Origin: Verrucomicrobiota bacterium
GTDB taxonomy: Bacteria > Verrucomicrobiota > Lentisphaeria > Oligosphaerales > JAFGRS01
Length of the DNA stretch: 8,553 nucleotides
Direction of reading: 5' to 3'
Assembly (NCBI GenBank): GCA_019136035.1
Contig: JAGVUW010000543.1
Span: 1-8,553 of the forward strand
The notes beneath the pieces are model-generated. The model searched no databases, had not been told where the DNA came from, and saw only the letters and a list, made by a program, of their open reading frames with translations. This document shows, one piece after another, positions 1 through 5,426 of this stretch (its first letter is position 1; each line of letters begins with the position of its first letter). The position numbers and the translations under genes are program-made.

Positions 1-1128
1 CTTCACCGCCTTGGTGGCGGGGAACATGCGGGTGCCGAAGCCGGCCGCCGGGATGATGGCCTTGCGCACGAGGCGCGGCGGCTCCAGGTCGAGGTCGTAG
101 CACTCCATGCCCCATGTCGCCTCGAGGTAGGCGGCGAGCTGGCGGCGTTCGTCGTCGCCGCGGGCCACGAGCTGCACGCAGCCGTCGCCCTGCGAGCCGA
201 CGCCCTTGCCGCCGTAGGAGAGGGCGCGCACGCGCTCGTCGGCGAGGACGGCGTGCAGCCGCGGCGCGGTCAGCTCGCTCGGGCAGACCGGCATGAGGAC
301 CTCATCGAAGTGCCGCTGGGCCTCGGTCATCAGGGCACCCAGGCCGGCCGCATCGCCGTCACGCAGGACCGCCACGGCGCGCTCGATGAGAGACGCATTG
401 AGCGGCCCGAGGGCCTCATGGACACGGCGGCTCGCTTCGTCCACAGGGAAGGGATAGGCGCGGGTGAGGTCGGCGAGGATGCGGATCGTGTCCTTGTGGC
501 CCTTGAGGTCGGCCACCAGCAGCGGGATGTGGCGGCCGACGCTCAGGCGCGAGGTCTGCAGCAGATCGCCGTCGAAGGTCATCAGGACGGGCACCTGGCC
601 GTAGGCGCAGCCCTGGTCCATGCGGCCGCAGCGCGACGGCGTCAGGATCTCGCCTTGGTAGGCGGCCTCCATCTCGGCGCGCGGGGTCAGCTTCAGGTCG
701 TAGAGGCGGTTGAAGGCGCGGGCCACCAGGACGCAGAGTGCGGCGGAGGAGCTGAGGCCCTTCTTGACCGGCAGGGTGGTGCGGTGGTTGTCGATCTCGA
801 TGCCGTCGACGTCGTAGTAGGTCAGGATGGCATAGGCGACCCCGGCCGCATAGCTGAAGAAGCCGCCGGCGCGGGCGGTTTCGAGAAGGCGTTCGCGTTC
901 CAGGGGCAGGTCCTCGCTGAGGCGTTTGCCGTCGGGCAGGGTGGTGTGGATACGCAGGCGCCCGGGGCAGGTCTTCACGCGGGCGTAGATGCCCTGGTTG
1001 GTGCCGGTGATGATGACCCGGCCGGGCTCGATCGCCGAGTTGAAGCGCCGGTAGGCGCCGGCCCAGTCGGAGTGCTCGCCGAAGAGGCAGACGCGCCCCG
1101 GTACGAAGAGGTCGACAATTCTGTCCAT
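1..1128 (-). CDS. Bifunctional GHMP-family sugar kinase / sugar-phosphate nucleotidyltransferase, C-terminus cut by window edge
   Basis: The visible 376 residues are open to the left edge of the window. The N-terminal part is a GHMP kinase (small-molecule phosphorylation with ATP). Motif 1 is PGRVCLFGEHSDWAG at residues 10-24, the ATP-loop motif LPVKKGLSSSAAL is near 117-131, and a glycine-rich motif 3-like stretch (YGGKGVGSQGDGC) lies near 310-325. GRMDQG in the middle could supply the catalytic Asp. After a linker of about 10 residues, residues 356-376 begin a nucleotidyltransferase of the GalU/RfbA fold, with the signature AAGFGTRMFPATK. By family knowledge the kinase would make a sugar 1-phosphate and the second domain a nucleotide sugar, in the cytoplasm. 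The start is fixed: it is the only usable start after an in-frame TAG (complement of 1156-1158). The upstream GGGGAT is a weak ribosome site. The sugar cannot be named from the sequence. Fucokinase/GDP-fucose pyrophosphorylase has the reverse domain order. Confidence 0.85.
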   Translation of the reverse strand, partial: MDRIVDLFVPGRVCLFGEHSDWAGAYRRFNSAIEPGRVIITGTNQGIYARVKTCPGRLRIHTTLPDGKRLSEDLPLERERLLETARAGGFFSYAAGVAYAILTYYDVDGIEIDNHRTTLPVKKGLSSSAALCVLVARAFNRLYDLKLTPRAEMEAAYQGEILTPSRCGRMDQGCAYGQVPVLMTFDGDLLQTSRLSVGRHIPLLVADLKGHKDTIRILADLTRAYPFPVDEASRRVHEALGPLNASLIERAVAVLRDGDAAGLGALMTEAQRHFDEVLMPVCPSELTAPRLHAVLADERVRALSYGGKGVGSQGDGCVQLVARGDDERRQLAAYLEATWGMECYDLDLEPPRLVRKAIIPAAGFGTRMFPATKAVK

Positions 1129-1186
1129 ATGGGCCTGATCCCCGCTGAGCCTGACCTATTCACGCGCCCTGGGGAGGCTCGCGAAC

Positions 1187-1226
1187 AGGCCACCCTTCGG
1201 GCTTCGACGCGAGGCACTTGCGGCCT
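1187..1226. repeat. Outer arm of folded intergenic element (AGGCC/GGCCT)
   Basis: AGGCC at 1187-1191 pairs with GGCCT at 1222-1226. Inside lies a short CCC-TTC-GGG hairpin at 1193-1201. It is part of the dense cluster of inverted repeats between the kinase gene and the amidohydrolase. No coding sequence is convincing here. Confidence 0.4.
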
Positions 1227-1276
1227 CTTGCTCAGGGCTAACCTTGAGCAAGCGACGCGATGCGACGCGCGTCGAA
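1203..1276. repeat. Nested stem-loops in intergenic element
   Basis: TTCGACGCG at 1203-1211 is the perfect inverse of CGCGTCGAA at 1268-1276. Enclosed is a second stem: 1227-1237 pairs with 1242-1252 over 11 positions (one G-T pair), leaving a CTAA loop. Such nested pairing suggests either a structured RNA or a mobile palindromic repeat. The outer 9-bp stem and the competing 1187/1222 stem cannot both form. Confidence 0.6.
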
Positions 1277-1277
1277 A

Positions 1278-1305
1278 CTTGCGCCACAATGCATGGCGGC
1301 GCAAG
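1278..1305. repeat. Perfect 8-bp hairpin CTTGCGCC/GGCGCAAG
   Basis: CTTGCGCC at 1278-1285 pairs with GGCGCAAG at 1298-1305 around a 12-nt loop that contains the palindrome ATGCAT. One further A-T pair (1277/1306) extends it. CACAAT at 1285-1290 also has its inverse ATTGTG at 1309-1314, so an alternative fold exists. Confidence 0.55.
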
Positions 1306-1350
1306 TGGATTGTGAGCGAAGCATCCGCGCCTCGCGAATAATCCAGGTGA

Positions 1351-1378
1351 GTTCCTCGGCGCTGCGCTCGGGATGATG
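1351..1378. repeat. Probable dispersed intergenic repeat
   Basis: This stretch ends in GCGCTGCGCTCGGGATGATG. Read on the minus strand it gives the HPERSAEE-like peptide that I recall as a frequent spurious translation of a dispersed intergenic repeat in many bacterial genomes. Only one copy is visible here, so calling it dispersed rests on that recollection and not on this window. Confidence 0.35.
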
Positions 1379-1381
1379 GCT

Positions 1382-1514
1382 CCCCCCAGCGGCAGACGCC
1401 AGACCATAGCGCCGGGCCGCGGTCATCGCAACCGCCGCGGGCACCGCCAGCGCCCGTGGCGGTCGCGGGCGGGCCGGCCCAGGCGTAAGGGCGGGCGGGC
1501 TGGGGCGGAGGGGG
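1382..1514. other. Non-coding GC-rich spacer
   Basis: This stretch, together with 1587-1720, has no recognisable gene, promoter or RNA. An open frame runs through it in phase with the amidohydrolase. It is Arg/Gly/Ser-rich, contains the tandem repeat, and has no ribosome site, so I treat it as untranslated. Confidence 0.5.
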
Positions 1515-1586
1515 CAGACAGGTCAGACAGGTCAGACAGGTCAGACGAGTCAGACAGGTCAGACGAGTCAGACAGGTCGCACCGGT
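1515..1586. repeat. 9-bp tandem repeat (CAGACAGGT), eight units
   Basis: The units run in register from 1515: three CAGACAGGT, then CAGACGAGT, CAGACAGGT, CAGACGAGT, CAGACAGGT, and a degenerate CGCACCGGT. Variation is confined to two adjacent positions in the first seven units. The array ends 146 bp before the start of the amidohydrolase gene. Its period of 9 keeps one reading frame open, which explains a spurious Ser/Asp/Arg repeat in translation. Confidence 0.95.
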
Positions 1587-1732
1587 CGGGCGTGATGGCG
1601 GCCTTGTTCTGGCGCGCGGGCGGGCTTTCCGGCGCCGGAGGCGTTATCGTGATCGTGGTGGGCGTCGCGTGGCGGCGCGGCGGTGGTGTCAGCCAGTCGC
1701 GTCAGGTCGAGCGTCAGAGGAAAGGAACGGCC

Positions 1733-2617
1733 ATGTTCATCGATATTCACGGTCATACCTTCCGGGGCAGGCCGATCGTCCAGCTCGCCCCCGGTCACGC
1801 GTTCATGACCGAGCCGGCGGATCTGGTCGAGGTCTACGACCGCATCGGCATCGAGCGCGCGGTGCTGCTGCCGCTGGTCAACCCGGAGAACACCCCGGGC
1901 ATCTACCAGTCGAACGAGGAGATCCTGCAGATCTGCCAGGACTTCCCCGGGCGCTTCCTGCCCTTCTGCAATGTCGACCCGCGCAGCCAGCACAGCAGTT
2001 GGCGGTCGCCGCTGACGGCGATCCTGACCTGCTACCGCAAGGCGGGCTTTCTCGGCATCGGCGAGGTCTGCGCGAACCTGCCCTTCCTCGACCCGCGGGT
2101 GCAGAACCTCTTCGGGGCGGCGGAGGCGGTCGGCATGCCGCTGACCTTCCACATCTCGCCGTTCATCGGTCACAGCTATGGCCTGGTCGACGACAGCGGC
2201 CTGTACCAGCTTGAGGAGTCGCTGCGGCGCTTCCCCAAGCTGGCCTTCTTCGGGCATTCGCAGGCCTTCTGGGCCGAGATCAGCCGCATTCGCAGCAACG
2301 ACGAGCGCATGGGCTACCCCAAGGGCCCGGTCGAGGGTGGGCGCCTGGCTGAGCTGTTCCGGCACTACCCGAATCTCTACGGCGACCTCTCGGCCGGCTC
2401 GGGATGCAATGCCCTCAAGCGTGACCGCGACTACGCCATCGCCTTCCTCAACGAGTTCCAGGACCGCCTGATGTTCGGCACCGACATCTGCGCCCCCGGG
2501 ACGCTGCCGGACCTGCATGAGTTCCTCCTGGGGCTGCGCGACTCCGGCGATATCTCCGAAGACGTCTTCCAGAAGGTCGCCCGCGAGAACGCCATACGCC
2601 TCCTCGGACTGGAGTGA
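1733..2617 (+). CDS. Amidohydrolase-2 family metal-dependent hydrolase
   Basis: The product has 294 residues, the usual size for the Amidohydrolase_2 (PF04909-like) branch of TIM-barrel hydrolases and decarboxylases. Visible metal and active-site candidates are H6 and H8 in DIHGH at the first strand, E111 (GIGEV), H140 (TFH), H175 (FGH), and D251 in the FGTD motif of the last strand. Order and spacing fit the superfamily. The sequence has no signal peptide, so it is probably cytoplasmic. ATG at 1733 is chosen because AGAGGAAAGGA lies just upstream at good spacing and homology-like sequence begins exactly there; the frame stays open upstream only through repeats. The gene stands alone between two repeat-rich gaps, so context does not reveal a substrate. 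Such proteins in this type of genome are commonly annotated only as amidohydrolase. Confidence 0.9.
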   Translation: MFIDIHGHTFRGRPIVQLAPGHAFMTEPADLVEVYDRIGIERAVLLPLVNPENTPGIYQSNEEILQICQDFPGRFLPFCNVDPRSQHSSWRSPLTAILTCYRKAGFLGIGEVCANLPFLDPRVQNLFGAAEAVGMPLTFHISPFIGHSYGLVDDSGLYQLEESLRRFPKLAFFGHSQAFWAEISRIRSNDERMGYPKGPVEGGRLAELFRHYPNLYGDLSAGSGCNALKRDRDYAIAFLNEFQDRLMFGTDICAPGTLPDLHEFLLGLRDSGDISEDVFQKVARENAIRLLGLE

Positions 2618-2620
2618 GAG

Positions 2621-2640
2621 GGTCGGGGGTCGGGGGGGCG
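2621..2640. repeat. GGTCGGG heptamers opening the composite array
   Basis: Two GGTCGGG units directly follow the amidohydrolase stop codon and lead through a G-run into the GGAGTTC array. This is the same G-rich module that reappears at 2770-2803. No terminator hairpin is seen for the amidohydrolase gene. Confidence 0.6.
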
Positions 2641-2730
2641 GAGTTCGGAGTTCGGAGTTCGGAGTTCGGAGTTCTGAGTTCTGAGTTCGGAGTTCTGAGT
2701 TCGGAGTTCTGAGTTCGGAGTTCTGAGTCC
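2640..2730. repeat. Heptanucleotide tandem array GGAGTTC/TGAGTTC, 13 units
   Basis: Thirteen uninterrupted 7-bp units: five GGAGTTC, two TGAGTTC, then alternating GGAGTTC and TGAGTTC, and a final TGAGTCC. Only the first base (G or T) and the last unit vary. The complement is free of stop codons in all three frames and gives the same heptapeptide series (ELRTPNS) in each, so the long minus-strand open frames here are artefacts. Confidence 0.97.
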
Positions 2731-2733
2731 CGG

Positions 2734-2761
2734 CGTTGGACGTTGGGCGTTGGACGTTCGG
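2734..2761. repeat. Heptanucleotide module CGTTGGA, 4 units
   Basis: The units are CGTTGGA, CGTTGGG, CGTTGGA, CGTTCGG. The unit sequence differs from the preceding array but the 7-bp period is the same. It is separated from that array by CGG. Confidence 0.9.
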
Positions 2762-2769
2762 TCTCCCGG

Positions 2770-2797
2770 GGGTCGAGGGTCGAGGGTCGAGGGTCGG
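2770..2797. repeat. Heptanucleotide module GGGTCGA, 4 units
   Basis: Three GGGTCGA units are followed by GGGTCGG, and a G-run then leads into the second GGAGTTC array. This is the third unit type in the same composite block, again with period 7. Confidence 0.9.
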
Positions 2798-2803
2798 GGG
2801 GGC

Positions 2804-2852
2804 GGAGTTCGGAGTTCTGAGTTCTGAGTTCGGAGTTCTGAGTTCGGAGTCC
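2804..2852. repeat. Second GGAGTTC/TGAGTTC array, 7 units
   Basis: The units are GGAGTTC, GGAGTTC, TGAGTTC, TGAGTTC, GGAGTTC, TGAGTTC, GGAGTCC. The array has the same unit variants and terminal variant as the array at 2640-2730 but about half the copy number. This indicates duplication of the composite block followed by independent gain or loss of units. Confidence 0.97.
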
Positions 2853-2855
2853 CGG

Positions 2856-2883
2856 CGTTGGGCGTTCAGCGTTGGGCGTTCGG
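2856..2883. repeat. Second CGTTGGG module, 4 units
   Basis: The units are CGTTGGG, CGTTCAG, CGTTGGG, CGTTCGG, followed by TCTCCCGGGGGTCG exactly as after the first copy. The offset to the first module is 122 bp. Confidence 0.9.
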
Positions 2884-2911
2884 TCTCCCGGGGGTCGGAG
2901 GCCAGAGGCCT

Positions 2912-3113
2912 GCCAGGTGGGGCCTTGGTGGATCGCAGCACGGACGAACCCGGACGGGGACAGGCCGAAGCGGATCGGCCGTCCATTCTGGGCGCCGCGG
3001 CCGTCGTCCGGGAGGTCCACGGACGGCGCCGCGGACCTACTCGCCGTGCGCCCGGGGGCGTTGTGCCGCCCGCGCCCAGGGCTGATCGAAGATCGCGTCA
3101 GTGCTCGCCTGGT
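2912..3113. other. Non-coding spacer with short palindromes
   Basis: I recognise no gene in this stretch. It holds short inverted repeats such as GGCCGA/TCGGCC near 2963-2980 and a GTCCG/CGGAC pair near 3007-3025. Open frames here are Arg/Pro/Gly-rich, carry no ribosome sites, and run into the flanking repeats. Confidence 0.5.
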
Positions 3114-3133
3114 CACCCTGAAGGGGTGCCAGA
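3114..3133. repeat. 20-bp repeat CACCCTGAAGGGGTGCCAGA, copy 1
   Basis: This is an exact 20-bp match to the copy at 3192-3211. The first 15 bases form a small hairpin (CACCC/GGGTG). Both copies have the same orientation, 78 bp apart start to start. Confidence 0.9.
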
Positions 3134-3140
3134 TCGTAGC

Positions 3141-3168
3141 CGGGGGTCGCGCGAGAGCACGACCCCCG
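3141..3168. repeat. Perfect 9-bp hairpin between the 20-bp repeats
   Basis: CGGGGGTCG at 3141-3149 is the exact inverse of CGACCCCCG at 3160-3168, with a 10-nt loop. No T-run follows on either strand, so a simple intrinsic terminator is not supported. Confidence 0.8.
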
Positions 3169-3191
3169 GAAACGCGAACCCACGAACCACG

Positions 3192-3211
3192 CACCCTGAA
3201 GGGGTGCCAGA
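3192..3211. repeat. 20-bp repeat CACCCTGAAGGGGTGCCAGA, copy 2
   Basis: This is the second exact copy of the element at 3114-3133. It lies 37 bp beyond the stop codon of the minus-strand toroid gene. Confidence 0.9.
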
Positions 3212-3219
3212 ACCGGACT

Positions 3220-3255
3220 CTCAAACAGCCCTGCCCCGCGCGGCGGGCTCAGGGC
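3220..3255 (-). terminator. Intrinsic terminator-like hairpin across the toroid gene stop codon
   Basis: On the minus strand, GCCCTG (3255-3250) pairs with CAGGGC (3233-3228). An inner 5-bp stem (3247-3243 with 3239-3235) closes a 3-nt loop. The hairpin is followed by TGTTTGAG, a weak T-rich tail. The stem includes the TGA stop codon. Stability and position suggest transcription termination of the toroid gene, but the T-tract is poor. Confidence 0.45.
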
Positions 3256-5012
3256 CGCTGCAGGGCGAAGCGCAGGGCCAGCCGGCTGGCGGTGGTGGTG
3301 ATGAGGCCGAGGCGGTAGATGCCATTGCGGTTCGGCACCTCGGTCTCCAGGAGGCTGATCTGTGTGCCGGCGGTGGTGCAGGTGACGCTGTAGGTATAGC
3401 CCATGAAGCGCACCTCAAAGCCGTTCGCGGTCCGTGCGATCTCGGCCTCATCGCGGCCGTTGCTGCGGAGCAGCGGCACGCGGTAGGCCAGGGGCCGCCC
3501 GTCGGCCTGAACCACCTCGAGGTCGACCCGGTCGCGGCCGAGGGTGAGCTGCTCGCTGACGTTGCCGGCCGGGCTGCGGTAGTCCACGGCCAGGGCGACG
3601 CGGGTGGGCGTCTGCTCAAGGATGCGGCAGGTTGCCTTGAGGCCGTCGTCATGGCTGAGGCCGGCGAGCCAGAGGCCATCCCAGCCCGGACCGATCGCGG
3701 CGGGAGCGCTGGCGGGCGGGACGGCGGTGAGGTAGGGCGGCGCGGCGGGTATGGGCGCGGAGAGGGCCAGCTCGGCCGGGCAGTCATGGAAGTGCAGGCG
3801 GCCCCAGCCGGTGGCGTCGTAGGTCAGATCGGCGCCGGTGTCGATCTCGACATGGGTGCCCTGGCAGGCCGCGAAGACCTTATGGAAGCGCTCGCCGGTG
3901 GTCCAGGCATAGCCGCCGCACTCGGCCGGGCAGGGGCCTTCCGGGATCGTGTCGTCGGCCAGGAGTTGGGCGAAGCCGAGCTGGCTGGCGATGAGGAGCG
4001 AGTAGGCCCCGTAGAAGCCGTAGCCCTTCTGGCGGCCGTGCTGGGTTTCGGGTGGGAAGCGGTTCTTGGTGAAGAACACGGGCGTGTCCTCGAGGTAGTC
4101 GGCGATGGCGGCCGCAGCGCGTCGCGAGGCACGGCGGAAGGCGCCGGCGATAGCCGCGTCGCCGAGGCCGGCCCAGCGGCGCGCCTCGAACTCGCAGATG
4201 ACCATGAAGGTCGCCTCGATGAAGTTCTGCTGGTTGCTGCGGCCGCCGTAGGGGACTTCGCCGTTGACTGACTGGTAGAGGAGCTGCGCCAGGGCGCCCC
4301 GGCGCAGCATCTCGTCGAGGCGTTCGTGGTGCCGGCCGCGGCAGCCGGCCCAGAGGGCGATGCTGAGGTTCATGCGGGGCGTGAGGTCGTAGACCATCGG
4401 CCCATGCGGGTCGTAGTACATGCCCTGGTCGTCGAAGAGGGTGAGCTGCTGTTCGACATAGCGGTCGATGAAGGCCTGGTTGTCGGCCAGGCCCAGGCGG
4501 GCTTTGAGGGCCTCACCGGCGATGGCGAAGGTGCAGTAGTTCTGGAGGTCGTCAGGGGTCCTCGAGAAGGTCCGGCCGTAGGTCTGCTCCGGGTCGTAGT
4601 CGGCCAGGAGGTGGGTCCAGTATCGGCACAGGTCTGACGGGACGCGGTCGCGCAGGACCTCGTAGGCCATGAGGGCCTCCTTGACGATGAACTCGCCCCA
4701 GTCGGTGCGGCGCTCGAAGAGGTCCTCGAGGGCGGGCGTCAGGGCGGCGGTCGCCGAGGGTATCAGGTCCAGGCAGCGGCCCTGCCGGAGGAGCAGCCCG
4801 AGGGCGCCGAGGTAGCGCGCGGTGACGGTGTTGGTTTCCTGATGGACGTAGGGGTCGATGATGCGGCCGCTGTCGGCCTGCCAGGCCGCGGCGGCGCGCA
4901 CGATGCGCTCGGCCGCCGCGGTGAGGTGGCGGTCGCCCGCAGCCTCCGGCAGTTCCCGAATGGCCGGGGCGTGCTTCAGGACGCGTCGGACCGTCGTCTC
5001 GAGATCCAGCAT
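3249..5012 (-). CDS. Heparinase II/III-like (alpha/alpha toroid plus beta-sandwich) protein, possible polysaccharide lyase or hydrolase
   Basis: The product has 587 residues. Residues about 30-350 are helix-rich with Trp, Tyr, Arg and His clusters typical of alpha/alpha toroid carbohydrate-active enzymes: DPYVHQETNTVTARY near 53-67, TDWGEFIVKEAL 103-114, TPDDLQNYC 152-160, GPMVYDLTPRMN 204-215, PYGGRSNQQNFIEA 254-267, HGRQKGYGFYGAYS 325-338. Residues about 370-587 are strand-rich, like the C-terminal sandwich of heparinase-like proteins. N, Y and H residues in these motifs are catalytic candidates. No signal peptide is visible, so if it is an enzyme it would act on imported oligosaccharides. 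ATG at 5012 is chosen for the strong GGAGGAGG (5026-5019) 6 nt upstream; the upstream frame is only repeat DNA. The family is a fold-level guess; an uncharacterised DUF family with the same fold is equally possible. It has no operon partner. Confidence 0.8.
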   Translation of the reverse strand: MLDLETTVRRVLKHAPAIRELPEAAGDRHLTAAAERIVRAAAAWQADSGRIIDPYVHQETNTVTARYLGALGLLLRQGRCLDLIPSATAALTPALEDLFERRTDWGEFIVKEALMAYEVLRDRVPSDLCRYWTHLLADYDPEQTYGRTFSRTPDDLQNYCTFAIAGEALKARLGLADNQAFIDRYVEQQLTLFDDQGMYYDPHGPMVYDLTPRMNLSIALWAGCRGRHHERLDEMLRRGALAQLLYQSVNGEVPYGGRSNQQNFIEATFMVICEFEARRWAGLGDAAIAGAFRRASRRAAAAIADYLEDTPVFFTKNRFPPETQHGRQKGYGFYGAYSLLIASQLGFAQLLADDTIPEGPCPAECGGYAWTTGERFHKVFAACQGTHVEIDTGADLTYDATGWGRLHFHDCPAELALSAPIPAAPPYLTAVPPASAPAAIGPGWDGLWLAGLSHDDGLKATCRILEQTPTRVALAVDYRSPAGNVSEQLTLGRDRVDLEVVQADGRPLAYRVPLLRSNGRDEAEIARTANGFEVRFMGYTYSVTCTTAGTQISLLETEVPNRNGIYRLGLITTTASRLALRFALQRP

Positions 5013-5018
5013 GGCGAG

Positions 5019-5026
5019 CCTCCTCC
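5019..5026 (-). promoter_or_regulatory. Strong ribosome binding site of the toroid gene
   Basis: GGAGGAGG lies 6 nt before the ATG at 5012 and decides the start against the longer upstream open frame. Confidence 0.85.
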
Positions 5027-5057
5027 AAGTCATCGAGCATACCCTACCGCCAAATCC

Positions 5058-5075
5058 CCGGCGCACGAGCGCCGG
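5058..5075. repeat. Perfect 7-bp hairpin upstream of the toroid gene
   Basis: CCGGCGC (5058-5064) pairs with GCGCCGG (5069-5075) around an ACGA loop. It lies about 45 bp before the start codon on the minus strand, so it would fall in the 5' leader if transcription starts upstream. Confidence 0.75.
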
Positions 5076-5087
5076 ATAGAACCCAGC

Positions 5088-5102
5088 GCGGGCTCTGCCC
5101 GC
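5088..5102. repeat. Perfect 6-bp hairpin GCGGGC/GCCCGC
   Basis: GCGGGC (5088-5093) and GCCCGC (5097-5102) flank a TCT loop. It sits 12 bp beyond the previous hairpin, forming a pair of short GC stems in the leader region. Confidence 0.65.
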
Positions 5103-5130
5103 AACCCAAGGGGTCGCGGGTCGGGGGGAC

Positions 5131-5150
5131 AGGCCGCGGGGACGCGGCCT
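5131..5150. repeat. 8-bp hairpin with GGGA (GNRA-type) loop
   Basis: AGGCCGCG (5131-5138) pairs perfectly with CGCGGCCT (5143-5150), leaving GGGA as a tetraloop on the plus strand. On the minus strand the loop would read TCCC, so the GNRA form exists only for a plus-strand transcript. Confidence 0.65.
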
Positions 5151-5161
5151 CCGGGCTCGGG

Positions 5162-5201
5162 ACACGGACGGACACAGACCCACACGGACGGACACGGACG
5201 G
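5162..5201. repeat. 10-bp tandem repeat (ACACGGACGG), four units
   Basis: The units are ACACGGACGG, ACACAGACCC, ACACGGACGG, ACACGGACGG, in perfect register. Three of the four are identical. A 10-bp period is close to one DNA helical turn. Confidence 0.95.
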
Positions 5202-5223
5202 GGCCTTGCCGGCTCCGGCTTCC

Positions 5224-5258
5224 GGCGTCAGGCGTCGGGCCTCGGGAGTCGGGAGTCG
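5224..5258. repeat. Heptanucleotide array GGCGTCA/GGAGTCG, five units
   Basis: The units are GGCGTCA, GGCGTCG, GGCCTCG, GGAGTCG, GGAGTCG. The unit (consensus GGNGTCG) differs from those of the 2640-2883 block, but the period is again 7. Confidence 0.85.
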
Positions 5259-5426
5259 GAAACCTGCCCGCAAAGCATGTTCTTGGCGGATAGTGGTACC
5301 AAGGACCATCGTCTATTGGGCCGTCCCCGTCAGCGTGCCGGCCAAGGCCGGAACTCTGACCCAGAAGCCGCAACCGTGCCACACCACGATGTTCCATGCG
5401 AGCCGGGTTGCCGGCGCGGGCAAGGC
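5259..5426. other. Non-coding spacer
   Basis: I see no gene in this stretch. It includes a perfect CCGGCC-AA-GGCCGG inverted repeat at 5338-5351. Base composition is slightly less GC-rich near 5270-5330 than in the surroundings, which could reflect a regulatory stretch, but I find no clear promoter pair there. Confidence 0.4.

Noticed and set aside
253..1341. A 362-residue plus-strand open frame
   Set aside because: It is the shadow of the minus-strand kinase gene, whose frame has clear GHMP and nucleotidyltransferase motifs.
1373..1732. N-terminal extension of the amidohydrolase
   Set aside because: The extension consists of low-complexity and 9-bp repeat sequence. The strong ribosome site and the family's DIHGH start motif both point to ATG at 1733.
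2640..2883. CRISPR-like array
   Set aside because: The units are 7 bp, contiguous and without spacers, and no cas gene is present.
1568..2986. A 472-residue minus-strand open frame with NSELRTP-type heptapeptide repeats
   Set aside because: It runs antisense through the amidohydrolase and through stop-free heptamer DNA. The repeated peptide is produced identically in three frames by the 7-bp period, and there is no ribosome site.
3141..3168. Intrinsic terminator
   Set aside because: The stem is perfect but neither strand has a T-run after it, and a better placed hairpin with a T-rich tail lies at 3220-3255.
2736..4271. A 511-residue plus-strand open frame
   Set aside because: Its first part is repeat DNA and the rest is antisense to the toroid gene, with Ala/Gly/Glu-rich shadow composition.
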